Counted from the first letter of the stretch, positions 1 to 10,413 are shown. The stretch is DNA of 64,000 nt from Aradus depressus (GCA_963662175.1 OY759219.1:25958908-26022907); one strand, 5' to 3'. Notes: a model not told the origin generated them from the sequence alone. Program-made: numbers and translations.

Positions 1-394
1 TGTTTTCATGTTGCTGTTGATTATGCGATTTATAAAAAAAAAATTGGGCGCAATTTTGGGGTGGAGGGCCGATTCTCGCCCCTACATATAAAATTTATGA
101 GCGCTCAATCTCAAAAACAATTCTAGCAATAAACTTGAAATAGATGAAAATACCAGGGTTTTTTTCGGGGCTTAAATATATTTTTAATGATGCCGCTTAT
201 AATTTTCAATTAAACCAAAGTAAATAATCGATCTAGAATTGTATACGGGGGTAAAGAATTTGATGTAGTATTTGATAGAAGATGAGAGTGGTGATAAGGA
301 GCAGGATTGAGGGTGTTGAGTTAGGGGAGTGTCGGAATTGGGAAAATGAGACAAACTTCCATCTGGTCGAAGAAGGTAAGATTGTTGACAGAGG
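1..394. other. AT-rich stretch, nothing recognised
   Basis: Low-complexity AT-rich sequence. Two short overlapping open frames on the minus strand (184-460) have no recognisable domain and read as chance frames. Confidence 0.5.
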
Positions 395-615
395 CAGACC
401 AAGTGGGCCCAATATGATCCGGTAAGCCAGCCAAGCACCTTCTCCATCACGTTCCATCACACATGGATATTTATCTATGTTCCAGAACAGCTAAGAATTC
501 GAAATATGGCAATATCTTCTAATATAAAAATTCCAAAATGAAATATAATATTTACGGAAACCTGTGAATCATTTCACCAATACCTGGTCCGGTTTCTTTT
601 GTCTAGCGAGTTATT
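395..615. repeat. Dispersed repeat F, copy 1
   Basis: Shares an ordered set of words with 1715-1935 and 2003-2125: a TGATCC run, GATAAGCCAGCC-like and CTCC words, then ATCACGTTCCATCACAC, a TATC/TATTCCA block, a GGCAATAT word and, in copies 1 and 2, a CCGGTTTCTTT-type end near TAGCGA. No coding capacity is seen, so the element class is unknown. Confidence 0.5.
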
Positions 616-727
616 TCAATATAGTATTTCTCAGTAGTGAATCGGAATGACCTTGACAAAAAAAAAAAACATTAAGGCGTAGTCAAGATCCACGCCGTAA
701 ATTTTCTGTGAAAACGTCGGAATAATT

Positions 728-868
728 TCATTTTTCAATTTTTTCTCGATGCTGCCGTAGCTGTTGCATTTGCTCGGCACTAGACTTTTTAGATTTTTTA
801 AATTCCTTTTGATGCGAGCATTCCTCTGATTTGCGTTTTCTATAATTCCGCGCATATTTACGATTCAT
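728..868 (-). CDS. Possible basic N-terminal leader of a transposon protein
   Basis: A 46-codon ATG-to-stop frame, lysine/arginine-rich (KRK and KKSKKSS tracts) with a glutamine/arginine-rich second half (AEQMQQLRQHREK). Short basic leaders of this kind occur at the start of some arthropod transposon proteins, but this is only compositional resemblance. A different frame over the same bases (631-855) is longer but looks less coherent. No promoter or downstream continuation is visible. It may be chance. Confidence 0.2.
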   Translation of the reverse strand: MNRKYARNYRKRKSEECSHQKEFKKSKKSSAEQMQQLRQHREKIEK

Positions 869-1714
869 ATAAAACATCTTTAATTTTTTTTGCAATTTTC
901 AAATTAATATCTATTTTTACATATATTTCGGAGAATATTTTTACTGTTTCACTTTGAGTCCTAGTAGTGCTCCTCACGCTCTTTACAATGAGATCCGAAT
1001 CAACGTTCTATCTAAACGCGTTATCACGCTACACTAATTTCTAATTTTACACAACGCTAATTCGCAACAATCATCCGCCGGCGTCCATACTAGCCCGATA
1101 ACGTCACAGGCAAAACAAACACTGCACAACAAACACGTACAGACATGCTCTATCCATTGTGACCTCAACCGTTTTTATCGCATTACTAGTCTTGTAGTTA
1201 TTATCGATTGAAATCTGACGGTATTTTGTAACACAAGAAAGTTTGACCGGCTATCACTGTGCTTAACGAGCCATTAGACGTTTTCACATCAAAATCAAAC
1301 ATAGAACGCTAAGGAGAGGGGGATGAGTAGCGCATGCGTAGTCAACTACGAGTTTAGGTCAGCGTCGATACATCAGCTATTGTGTGCTACGTGCGGTTTA
1401 TGCGTTTAAATAATCCATTTTTTTTAGACGATTGCTTGACTTACGCGCACACTGTCAGCCTATGAAAATATTGGCTCTAATAATAAAATGTTCTTATTGA
1501 TTTCCAATTCAACAAATTCTATAGATTTGAGATAGGACCAATACGAAAAAATTTACAGCGCTTCAAAAAACGACCAATTAGGTAGTTTTTTTTATTGGAA
1601 AAATATTTGTAGTGGAGCAAACATCTGTAAAAACGTTGTTGGCCTAAGAAAGTCTTGGTACGGCCACATCGCGTATATATATATTTTTTATACCATTTGG
1701 CAGAATAACGAGCC
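869..1714. other. Unassigned, with a more GC-balanced patch at 960-1440
   Basis: The patch contains CGCATGCG, GACGTCAC-like words and CCGCCGGCGTCC, unlike the AT-rich flanks. This could be an old promoter or the 5' end of the element whose leader may lie at 728-868. No frame or known repeat was recognised. Confidence 0.3.
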
Positions 1715-1935
1715 AGTGATGTTGACATAGTCTGATCCAATAAACGCCTAACGCCTCCTCTCTCACGTTCCATTACCAATTGAGATTTATCCGTATTCCA
1801 CAACAACAGGAAAGTCGAACTCTGACAATATCCTGGTAAACATTCAAATGTCCCTAAATTAAAAGATTTTTCTGACAAAAGCTGTTGTTCATTCCACCGA
1901 TAACATGCCCGGATCTCTTTGTTTAGCGAATCTAC
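1715..1935. repeat. Dispersed repeat F, copy 2
   Basis: Same word order as the copy at 395-615, including the TGATCCAATA start, the CTCCTC/TCACGTTCCATTAC block, the TATTCCACAACA block and the end near CGGATCTCTTTG/TAGCGA. The 119-codon minus frame at 1519-1878 overlaps it and is probably a chance frame. Confidence 0.5.
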
Positions 1936-2002
1936 CTATTATATTATATTTTCTGTGATAAACTTTCTTATCTGTCCGAAGAAGGAGCTAGGAGTATTAA
2001 TA

Positions 2003-2125
2003 TAGCCTGATCCAATATAATCCGATAAGCCAGCCTAACTGCTCCTCAATCACGTCCCATCACACTTGGAAATTAATCAATATTTCATAACGGATGGGAA
2101 CCTGAATTTGGGCAATATGTAATCA
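2003..2125. repeat. Dispersed repeat F, copy 3 (partial)
   Basis: Matches the first half of the copies at 395 and 1715: GCCTGATCCAATATAATC, GATAAGCCAGCC, then CTCAATCACGTCCCATCACAC. It stops before the last block of the other copies. It lies only 70 bp after copy 2. Confidence 0.5.
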
Positions 2126-2916
2126 TGTAAAATTTTATTTTTCCGAATAAGGAAGCTGTGTCTTTAAGGACATTTCAGTTTATTTTTCCTTACTTACCTG
2201 CACTGCGGTTCCAGAACCTGCTCTTCGACTCCTGTCTGTCTTCTGCTCCCCATCTCCTTCATTCCATTATCTTCAGACCCTCCTCGACGTCGTGCAGCCA
2301 TCTGTCGATGTTTTCTTCTTCCTTGAACACTGTCCTCACTTCCATGACCTAGGGTTGTGAGAACATGACATACATGAGAATGGCAGCTAAACAAATACTT
2401 GGAGACATGACGAGACAGAGGAAGAGGGTCGGATGGAGTCGTATGTATAAAAGGATTAAAATTGAATAACAATTATTTAACAAAATTAATCTGTGACCAG
2501 TTCTTAAATATACCATCCACGTTTTTACAGGTTACGTTCTCCCCCTGCTTTTCTCTCAAATTCATTTCAATCTGGCATTACTGCGTAAGAGAAAGTCACT
2601 TTCAGAATCACATAAACATCAAATATAACTCGGAGACTCACATGACGAGACAGTGGAAGAGGATTGGCAGGTCATCATAGGATCGTATATATAAAAGGAT
2701 TAGAAATGAAAAAGAATTCATTAATATATATCTGTGACCATAACAGTTCTCTTATACCAGCCACACTTTTACACATCACGTTTTCTTACTTCTAGCCTCT
2801 TAAATTCATTTCAATATGGCATTACTGCGTAAAAGTAAGTCACACTCAAAATCACATAATCATTAAATATAACTTAGTCTAAGATATCGAGACAGAAGAA
2901 GAGGGTCGGCAGCGCA

Positions 2917-2957
2917 TTACCAGCGCTCTGGTAGTAGGCGATATGACCTCATAGTTA
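2917..2957 (+). mobile_element. SINE-A scrap (3' body only)
   Basis: Carries AGCGCTCTGGTAGTAGGCG followed by ATATGACCTCATAGTTA, the diagnostic 3' body of SINE-A, without head or tail. Embedded in the FB tandem array. Confidence 0.6.
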
Positions 2958-2998
2958 CTGGTTCAAACTTAGATCATGTAGTATTTCAATTTTGAGTA

Positions 2999-3020
2999 GG
3001 GGGGGGGGGGGGGGGGGGGG
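2999..3020 (+). repeat. Homopolymer G tract (22 G)
   Basis: Uninterrupted G run following GAGTA and followed by TTGAAATT. One of several long G or C tracts in the window. Confidence 0.9.
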
Positions 3021-3357
3021 TTGAAATTTATTTATGGCTATAGGGTCCCTCCCTTCATTAGTTTGTTTTAAAGATGTATTTTTCTTGAACATTATTTGGA
3101 GAAATTTTAGAACCCAATTGTTTTTGTGGATATATAATACACTCTTGCTCAAAAGGATTAGAAATGAAGAACAATTCATTAATATATATCTGTGACCATA
3201 ACAGTTCTCTTATACCAGCCACGCTTTTACAAATCACGTTTCCTTCCTTCTAAGACCTCTCAAATTCATTTCAATCTGACATTACTGCGTAAGAGTAAGT
3301 CACTTTCAGAACCACATAATCATCATTAGAAATAAAGAACAATTCATTAATATATAT

Positions 3358-3572
3358 ATGTGACCATAACAGTTCTTTTATACCAGCCACGCTTTTACAA
3401 ATCACGTTCCCTTCCTTCTTCCCTCTCAAATTCATTTCAATATGGCATTACTACATAACAAAGTTGAAGGGGAAGGGGGACTTAACACAACTCCTAATGA
3501 AATCTTCTCATACTGGCTGCTTCTGAGAAGGACTTTCTTAGGTAGTAATGCCATATTGAAATGAATTTGACA

Positions 3573-3606
<34 letters not shown>

Positions 3607-3674
3607 GAGAGAGAGAGTGATTTATCATTATTAGTGTGGTTGGTATAAAAATAAAAGTCCTGTTACGGTCACAT
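3358..3674. mobile_element. FB fold-back MITE, both arms present
   Basis: Begins ATGTGACCATAACAG and ends CTGTTACGGTCACAT, which are imperfect inverted repeats. The arms continue inward: TATACCAGCCACGC faces GTGTGGTTGGTATA, and AAATTCATTTCAATATGGC faces GCCATATTGAAATGAATTT. A 30-G run lies in the right arm at 3576-3605, where other copies have a shorter G-rich word. No coding capacity; presumably mobilised in trans. Confidence 0.7.
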
Positions 3675-4220
3675 CAGATATTTTTTTAATTATTCAAGTG
3701 CAAAAGTGAAAGGAGAGAAATAGTCCAATAATTGGATTGGCAGTTGATGAGGTTATCGTGAATTACCTGTGGACAAGCCAATTAATATCTATATTGTTAA
3801 TATAACCACAGTTCTGTAATAATGTTCCTATAATTAACCAGTAATAACTAAATATTCATTTCAGTTATCCGCTCAAACACAATTTACATTAATTTTATAT
3901 GACTGGCTACTATTTCATTAAACTCTCATGGGTAATTTAATCTGAATAATATCTGCTTCGTTATTCAACTTAGATAGAAAATACAATTTGAAAGTATAAT
4001 AGGAAATTGCGGTCAGATCACACTATGAAGGGTTTTTTAGTCGTATATTCACAGTTACACTTCCCCAGATATACAAAGTATAAGGGGCGTTCTGAAATTT
4101 GAAGATTCGGATTCAGTATAAGAGGGGGCTTGACTCAAATATTCTTATAACTGTCAATCTAATGAATGATTCGACAAGAAATTTAGTATGGGTTGTGTAA
4201 AAAAAAATTACACACATTAA
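3675..4220. other. AT-rich stretch, nothing recognised
   Basis: No frame, hairpin or recognised repeat apart from a TTCCCCAGATATACAAAGTA word near 4060 that resembles the end motif of dispersed family D. Confidence 0.4.
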
Positions 4221-4533
4221 TTACTGCCGTCTCAAGGCAGTGAAAAGCTTCCTCACAGGATGTTTCTTTTTCAGCATGGTCGTCGTCATAAAATCAGCGT
4301 TACCCTCTAGTTTCTTGTACATTTCAAGTGCTTTTTCACAAATCAAAGGGCCACTTATTGGTTGTCCTTGGCTATGTGTACCTGCATGAATCATGGTTTC
4401 ACTGGCAATGATTTCATGGTCCGTCAATACTTGAGAGGCAGGGTCATCGACATCACATTCGAGCCAGTCATGAATGTTTTCCTGGTCACATTCTTCAAAT
4501 CCTGAAGATTCTTTAATCAGCCCAGTCAGTTCT
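4221..4533 (-). pseudogene. Tigger/jerky-type (pogo clade) transposase fragment
   Basis: An open frame of about 100 codons reads through to a stop at 4221. Its first part (FEECDQENIHDWLECD, then DDPASQVLTDHEI) resembles the acidic C-terminal end of Tigger/jerky DDE transposases. The following segment (SGPLICEKALEMYKKLEG) resembles the CENP-B/Tigger helix-turn-helix, which normally lies near the N-terminus. The order is therefore odd: either an internally rearranged element or a chance likeness in one segment. The DDE catalytic core is absent. A Tigger-like terminal inverted repeat lies upstream at 4700-4725. Confidence 0.55.
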
Positions 4534-4696
4534 GATACAAATTGGCGCGTTTACATTTAAGCGGCATTGCGATGCGAGTAGGCCGGTTGGCAGGGAGGAG
4601 GAAAGCGCTGCAGCCACAGCACTAGCGGAACTACATTTGCGCGCAAATTTGATTTTTCCGACTGAAATGCTTTCGGTTAACCGATGTTTCGGTTGA

Positions 4697-4725
4697 TAGG
4701 TATTTGGATAATCGATGCTCTACTG
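4697..4725 (-). repeat. Tigger-type terminal inverted repeat
   Basis: Read on the minus strand it begins CAGTAGAGCATCGATTATCC next to a TA dinucleotide, the usual start and target of Tigger/pogo elements. It sits about 190 bp upstream of the transposase fragment at 4221-4533, so the element is internally deleted. No partner repeat was found. Confidence 0.5.
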
Positions 4726-4746
4726 TATTTTTTTTTTTTTTTTTTT

Positions 4747-5545
4747 GGACAAACTAACTCCCAGTTGAATCTAATTTGAAGATATGACCAACAAATTCAG
4801 TGTCTACAAACTCTGCCTGCTCGTGTGGCGGCGTAGAGACTGTGGAACACGCAGTTCTCGAATGCCCGTTATACGACGGGCCTAAGGCGGAGCTGATTCG
4901 CCGGACAGGATCGTATCTGGGACTGGACCTGCCGGGACTGATGACGGAGGCTGGCTACCTGGCTTTTGGTTGGTTCGTCTCCTACTGGCGGAGAATCAAG
5001 AAAGCCTTCTAACCTGGTGCCGGGGGCCCCGCTGACAGGCGTGCGGCGGCTGCCCCCGGCTCTGAGACGCAAGCAGAACCGAACCCTCGACATGATCCCG
5101 AGTTCACCGGAAACCAAGGGCGACTAAACGGAATAGGGTGATGTGACCGACCCTCCTTGAGGGGTCAGGAGCACCCCAAAAAAAAAAAAGTGTCTACAAA
5201 CTGAATTTGTTGGTCATATATAGATAGATAGATAACTTTAATTAAATTTTAGTTTAATAATCTTCGCCTAAAAACATAGCTGAAAGTTTTGACAATTCAT
5301 GAAAACATTTATGATGATTAATGGATTTCTCATAGTCATCAAGAACGATGTGAAAGACATAGAATCTGATGTCTATAATTGCATATATATATGAAATGAG
5401 TTTCTAAAGATTGACGTTCAGATATCAGCTGGAACAAGACTCACGGAAATGAGATTTCCGACAAGGAGTTCCACTGGAGGACAAACTAACTCCCAGTTAA
5501 ATCTAATTTGGAGATATGACCAACAAATTCAGTTTGTAGACACAC
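4747..5545. repeat. Local repeat with direct and inverted copies around a LINE insertion
   Basis: GGACAAACTAACTCCCAGTT followed by an AATCTAATTT block and GACCAACAAATTCAG occurs at 4747-4800 and again at 5478-5535. The inverted form CTGAATTTGTTGGTC follows the LINE at 5201-5215. The target was thus already repetitive before the LINE at 4813-5189 landed in it. Confidence 0.65.
4813..5189 (+). mobile_element. 5'-truncated LINE (R1/Jockey-like) with poly(A) and TSD
   Basis: The insertion is bounded by a perfect 13-bp TSD, GTGTCTACAAACT, at 4800-4812 and 5190-5202, and ends in a 12-A tail. The 5' end is lost. The frame that remains (about 66 codons to the stop at 5012) is the C-terminal end of ORF2, with a zinc-knuckle-like pattern C-x-C-x8-H-x4-C (CSCGGVETVEHAVLEC). 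About 165 bp of GC-rich 3' UTR follows. Truncation, tail and TSD are hallmarks of target-primed reverse transcription. A related fragment lies at 57290-57425. Confidence 0.9.
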
Positions 5546-7808
5546 ACTGTTCTAGCGGAGATTGATAACGGTGTCTCTAGAATATTTATGGTGACTATCG
5601 GACATGTTTTCTAGTGATATATATTTCTCTAAATACATTCCTACAAAAATTATATAAATTGTAATAAAAGCCTCGAAGTTACTTTTGTGTTTATCATGAT
5701 TAGGGATCAAAAGAATGTATGATCTTTAATATTTGCTAATGCGCTACTATATTCTTTAAATAAATATATATATATTTTTTTTTGTCTTTTATTTATAAAG
5801 ATGCAACTGTTGCTAGGGTGCAACAACCAGCATCTATGATGGTAGGTATTGATATGTTGGCGTGAATGGCATGTGAGAGGAAGACCACCCAGTGGTAGGT
5901 CCTCGGGACGAAAATTTATCTTAATTATTTGGACAAGAACAGAAAAAAATAAATAAATAAAGAAATAAAAATTAATAAATAAAAAAGAATTGAAAGACAA
6001 TTTTGATGGATGGCTAAGAGATATAATAAAAGTAAATGAAAATAATGTAAAAAATAAAAATTAAAAATATTAAGAACGAATAGGATTTAAGGTGGCAGTA
6101 AGTCGCGGTTCCATCTTCTCTTCAACCTTCGTGGTGGGTTTTGTGGTAAGTGTTGTGAAGATAAAGTACGTATTTCTGGGTTTGTATGTGTGTAAAGTTT
6201 TCTAAAAAACCGTATGTAAGTAGTTTGAGTGTTGCCGACCTCTCAAATTGTAGAAAAGTGACACAGCATAGTCTTGGCGCCATTTTTCAAACATATGTGA
6301 GAGAATGATGAAAACCCCTTGGGACAAGGATATACTAATTTTTTTTGACCAGTTATAACCATGTTACACTAAATTCCCCAAGTTCACCAAAAGTAGATAC
6401 CTAATTTGACAAATTATCTGTACATTCATCTCAGTTTTAGGTGATTATGGATAGGTGTGAGGTTGTTGAACACAGCGACCTCGAGTGTGGGACATAGTGA
6501 GGGACTGAGAATCCACCATTTTGAAAGAAATTTATTGATACAAAAACAAGGGTTAGAATGATAATAAGTGATTGAAAAAGTCCCCTAGGCCATTATTCAC
6601 CTCACGGAAAAAGAAAAATTCCAAAAATACTATCACACCAGTCACAAAGTGCTTGGGACAGCGATTTCCTTAGTTTCAGAGAATCACCCATATCGTCCTG
6701 AAGGAAGATTTATCTATAGAAGTATAATAATAAAAAATATATATTTTTTTCCGTATTAATTACATAATAATTTCCAACTATGAACATTTATAACAAGTGA
6801 ATATAAGCAGAGTAACAATAAATATCGCTTGATACAGATGCAGCGGCTGGTGAGCACCACCGCCTCCTCGGAGATCCTCCTCAGACATAAAAACTCGAAT
6901 AAGATCAACGAGCGGCAAGGACCATTCACCAGTGTGTTCGCATGTGTCGTAACGATTAATAAAAATTCTGTACCATTTGGGAAAAAGTAGATAAGTCGAT
7001 TTGTGTCCAAAATGAGATAAATACTCTGGGCAACCCATATTGGTGTCCTACACATCGTGTAAAAGTATGCAAGTCGTAATGTCAATGGTATCCTTGAAAA
7101 CGCATTGGGCATTTTTAGACAACTCGGAAATTTACTTATGGATTTATACAAATGCATTTATCTTTTTTATCAAAACCGCGTTCGTGCCCTAATATTGGTT
7201 AATCGTATTTATCTTGCTTGTACAAGAAGAGATAATTACCGTTATGCAGGTCTGAAACGCTTCTTTCATTGACAAAAACTAGATAAGTACGTGAATAACC
7301 ATCATAAGTGATGGTGTAAATTAGACAATTCTTTTGATTTCGGGTGATTAACTAGATAAGTGGGGGGTGCAATTTTAGATAAGTCCTAAAAATGTATTAT
7401 AAAATTACAAAATTAAATATATATGCATTCCATAATAAAATAGGGAGAAATTGTTGAATAATGGCGGTTGGGAAAATAATTTATCAAAAAAATTCGAAGA
7501 AAACTTCAAAGCGCTGCCCTGAAAACCTGTGATTTTGGACTTGCCTAGTTTTTCCCAAATTAATCCCTCATTTTTACCAAGTTTTTCCCACTAAATTTGC
7601 TTCTGTTTGCCCATGGGTACGCGCGTTTTATTGAGATGAGTTCATTCCAGAAACTCCAATGTTTCACTTGAATTCATTGTGTTCATATTGCAAACTTTTT
7701 ATTCTGACTGTTTACTATAATAATTTATTATCAGAACTATTTTTTATGCCCATTTTCCCCCTTCTTTCTAATTATTTTCTAAGTTGATCAGTTCAGATTT
7801 AAACGTTT
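5546..7808. other. Long unassigned AT-rich region
   Basis: No recognisable coding sequence or classified repeat. The open frames at 5707-6000 and 6756-7157 (minus) have low-complexity or hydrophobic AT-driven composition and no family match I recognise. A TAGATAAGT word recurs at about 6986, 7280, 7350 and 7376, and a less AT-rich patch at 6085-6320 is unexplained. Confidence 0.4.
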
Positions 7809-7974
7809 GGAAAAGCAGTGGAGGTGGTGAGCGAGGAGTCAGGGGTTGAATTGAGCCCAATGGATATTGAGGCCTTCAATTATGCGCCAGTTACTTCAAT
7901 TGATGTGGAGCGCTCATTCAGCCGATACAAATCAATTTTGAGGCCAGACAGGCGATCCTTTTGTTTGAAAACGT
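7809..7974 (+). pseudogene. hAT-like transposase C-terminal fragment
   Basis: About 54 codons ending in a stop. The core APVTSIDVERSFSRYKSILR followed by PDRRSF matches the conserved C-terminal block (dimerisation region) found in one lineage of arthropod hAT-related transposases. The N-terminal BED finger and the catalytic residues are not present. Downstream (8040-8260) the sequence repeats GCATAT words, which could be the sub-terminal part of the same element. Confidence 0.6.
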
Positions 7975-8388
7975 AAAAAAACTTTGTGTGTGTAATTGTA
8001 ACAGTTTTTTAGACGATTAATTTTTCTTTGTTCAAATAATTTTTTATACAACTATATTTTTTACTTTATTTTTTCTCTTGTATATTTTTATTTAATAAAT
8101 TGTATTTCTATAAAAATTTTCTATTACTTCTGTAGTTTATTTTATTCTATAGATAGTTTTTTCCATTGCAGCCTTTTGCATATTTTTAGTTTTTAATTGC
8201 ATATTTTGCCAAATATATTTGCATATATTTATATATGTATATATGTGCATATTTCGCGGTCGATTGGTTTTGGAGGGAGAGTTTAAAAAGTGAAATGCCA
8301 CTGAAAACTCGACATTGAATTTCTAACCGATAGAATAACTTCTCTTATGTGTCCATAATCTCTCTTACAGAAAGATATATCTCGAGGA

Positions 8389-8436
8389 ACATGATGACTT
8401 CTGGACTGTTATGGACTAAAGTAATAGATTATCTGT
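8389..8436 (+). repeat. Isolated partial unit of the 77-bp repeat
   Basis: ATGATGACTTCTGGACTG and then TTATGGACTAAAGTAATAGA match the array starting at 8788, about 400 bp downstream, suggesting the array grew from this locus or was separated from it by insertion. Confidence 0.7.
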
Positions 8437-8569
8437 TATTATATTATGTTATTATCTGGTATTATTATAGGTTTCCACATATATGTTATTATCTGTTATG
8501 TTTTTTAGTTTTATTCTTTACTTATTAGTCAAAGGATGTTATTTTATGTAAATTAAGAAAAATTAGTGT

Positions 8570-8765
8570 TTTGTCAAATATTTCATGATGCAGCTAACGG
8601 TTAAGCCGGGGGATTCCCTAATTGAAGTGGCACCTTTCACCAGAGATGTATTGGAGGGGTCGCACTCTGCAAACTAACTTAGTTCATAACTAGACCTGAT
8701 GATGGTGTGAGGCCGAAACCGGTAGTTTTATTTTTATAAATATCTTAAGTGGAATAGACAATATT
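8570..8765 (+). repeat. Possible retroelement end with a hammerhead-like core
   Basis: Contains CTGATGA (8696-8702), a short potential stem and CGAAA (8714-8718), followed by CCGGTAGTTTTATTTTTATA. CUGANGA...GAAA is the core of hammerhead ribozymes, which are known in the ends of Penelope-like elements. Stems I and III were not convincingly found, so this is only a candidate. Related motifs occur at 14211, 48196 and 61648. Confidence 0.3.
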
Positions 8766-8787
8766 TCAAAAAATAAGTTTGTTTTAT

Positions 8788-9147
8788 TTAAAGTAATAGA
8801 GTCATAATTGGTTACTTTTGGATATCTGGAGAAACAGTTATGATGACTTCTGGACTGTTATGGACTAAAGTAATAGAGTCATAATTGGTTACTTTTGGGT
8901 ATCTGGAGAAACAGTTATGATGACTTCTGGACTGTTATGGACTAAAGTAATAGAGTCATAATTGGTTACTTTTGGATATCTGGAGAAACAGTTATGATGA
9001 CTTCTGGACTGTTATGGACTAAAGTAATAGAGTCATAATTGGTTACTTTTGGGTATCTGGAGAAACAGTTATGATGACTTCTGGATTGATATGGACTAAA
9101 GTAATTGAGCCATAATTGGTTACTTTTAGATTTTCCAAAATATCCGC
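8788..9147 (+). repeat. 77-bp tandem array, about 4.6 units
   Basis: Units start with ATGATGACTTCTGG at 8840, 8917, 8994 and 9071, exactly 77 bp apart, preceded by a partial unit. Successive units alternate TTTTGGATATC and TTTTGGGTATC, so the last expansion copied a two-unit (154-bp) block. The final unit has diverged (CTGGATTGATATGG). Confidence 0.9.
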
Positions 9148-9549
9148 AAAGTGAACGGTAAACGATTTCATTGATCTCCCCTTCAATAGACTATTATAAA
9201 AAGGTTTAGTGATTTATCTCCTCGTGAAAGAGAAGAATCTCCCCTCTCGATGGCCTCCGAGATATCTCCAAGACTTGGTAAGTGATTGCATTCTATTATA
9301 CCTGTCTCCAGGCTAATGTAGATCCTTAATAACCGTTATTAATTCACTGTTACTTGCAAAGATCTATTACTGTTGTCCTGGGACTGAAACTGAACGTTTT
9401 TCAGATACTGTAACCGATCAATCAAACAATCAAAGTAAGACTTTTCTTAGGAATCTAACAAAATTTCTAGGACAATTTCATCTGTCCACAAATTAATGAT
9501 CTCAATCCAACAACCTTAACTACAAGATTGATTACTTACTGTAAATATA
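9148..9549. other. Unassigned intergenic sequence
   Basis: No frame, hairpin or repeat recognised between the 77-bp array and the first SINE TSD. Confidence 0.4.
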
Positions 9550-9561
9550 TATAATAGAACT

Positions 9562-9902
9562 GAGGGCGCCGGTAGCTCAGTGGTATGCGTGTTTGTCTTC
9601 TGAGCTCAAGTTCGTGGGTTCGAAACCCGACCGAAGCCCTTAGTTTATTTTATCTGGGAGGTAAAATAAACTTAAGCACGCCGTCCTTCGGATGGGACGT
9701 TAAGCAATGGTCCCGAGCCTGTACGATGTCAGGTACTCGTTAAAGACCCCTACCCTAGGTGAATAAAAATTTAGGGTAGGCAAAATTTAGGACTCTCAGA
9801 GTAGAGTCGGGCTCATGTCCACCAGAGTGACGAAAGAGCGCTCTGGTAGTAGGCGATATGACCTCGTAGTTAAAGTCCGGGCATGAGTCATAAAACCTAA
9901 CC
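9562..9902 (+). mobile_element. SINE-A, full length
   Basis: A tRNA-like head starts GGGCGCCGGTAGCTCAGTGG (A box TAGCTCAGTGG), with B box GGTTCGAAACC. The body contains AAAATAAACTTAAGCACG, GGATGGGACGTTAAGC, ACGATGTCAGGTACTCG and the terminal GGGCATGAGTCATAAAACC. A perfect 12-bp TSD, TATAATAGAACT, lies at 9550-9561 and 9903-9914. No coding capacity; RNA polymerase III transcription from the internal boxes is expected. Confidence 0.92.
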
Positions 9903-9915
9903 TATAATAGAACTA

Positions 9916-10180
9916 GGGCGCCGGTAGCTCAGTGGTATGCGTGCTTGCTTACTGAGCTCAAGATCGAGAGTTCGAAACCCGGTCGAGGCTCTTAGTTTAT
10001 TTTATCTTGGAAATAAAATAAACTTAAGCACGCCGCCCTTCGGATGGGACGTTAAGCGATAGTCCCGAGCCTGTGGAGTCGGGCTGATGTCCACCAGAGC
10101 CACGAAAGAGTAGTCTGGTAGTAGACGATATGACCTTGTAGTTAAGCCAAGCCCGGGCATGAGTCATAATAACTAACTAT
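9916..10180 (+). mobile_element. SINE-A, internally deleted
   Basis: The complete head is followed by the body up to CCCGAGCCTGT, which jumps directly to GGAGTCGGGC, deleting about 80 bp of the middle (the CAGGTACTCG to AATTTAGG block). It ends GGCATGAGTCATAATAACTAACT, the second tail type. It starts two bases after the TSD of the SINE at 9562, forming a head-to-tail pair. Confidence 0.88.
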
Positions 10181-10241
10181 TAAAGAACTTCCTTATGTGA
10201 AGGATCACTTCACTTTTCATTAATGTTATTTTTAAAATTAT

Positions 10242-10413
10242 AGTTAGTAATTATGACTCATGCCCGGGCTTTATCTGTGTGGTCATATCGCCTACTACCA
10301 TAGCGCTCTTTCGTCACCCTGGTGGACATGAGTCCTAAATTTTTGCTTATCCTAAATTTGTATTCACCTAGGAGGCTAGGGGTCCTTAAGAAGTAAACTG
10401 GAACCATCGCTTT
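10242..10413 (-). mobile_element. SINE-A, 5'-truncated
   Basis: Minus-strand copy with tail (TAGTTAGTAATTATGACTC) and 3' body through CCATCGCTT; the tRNA-like head is missing. Its tail faces that of the copy at 9916-10180 across about 70 bp, so the two could pair in a transcript. Confidence 0.8.

Larger units (their letters stand above)
2398..3357 (+). repeat. Degenerate ~240-bp tandem units containing fold-back arm FB
   Basis: Units recur with a CGAGACAG...GAAGAGG start (2413, 2648, about 2888), an AAAAGGATTAGAAATGAA word, and then the FB arm: GTGACCATAACAGTTCT, TATACCAGCCACGCTTTTAC, ATCACGTT, CTCTCAAATTCATTTCAAT and GGCATTACTGCGTAA. The third unit is interrupted by a SINE scrap and a G tract. 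Short open frames here (2158-2680, 2955-3179) follow the repeat and are not genes. Confidence 0.6.

Noticed and set aside
631..855. Minus frame resembling a helix-loop-helix basic region (NARIKRNLKNLKSLVPS)
   Set aside because: The likeness is limited to basic and leucine spacing. An alternative frame over the same DNA (728-868) looks at least as plausible, and there is no downstream domain.
1081..1440. CpG-rich patch considered as a host promoter
   Set aside because: No TATA/initiator arrangement, first exon or downstream gene could be tied to it. Left as unassigned.
6756..7157. 133-codon minus frame and its 86-codon overlapping frame
   Set aside because: Two frames over the same AT-rich DNA, no recognisable domain, no start or splice context. 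Treated as unassigned.
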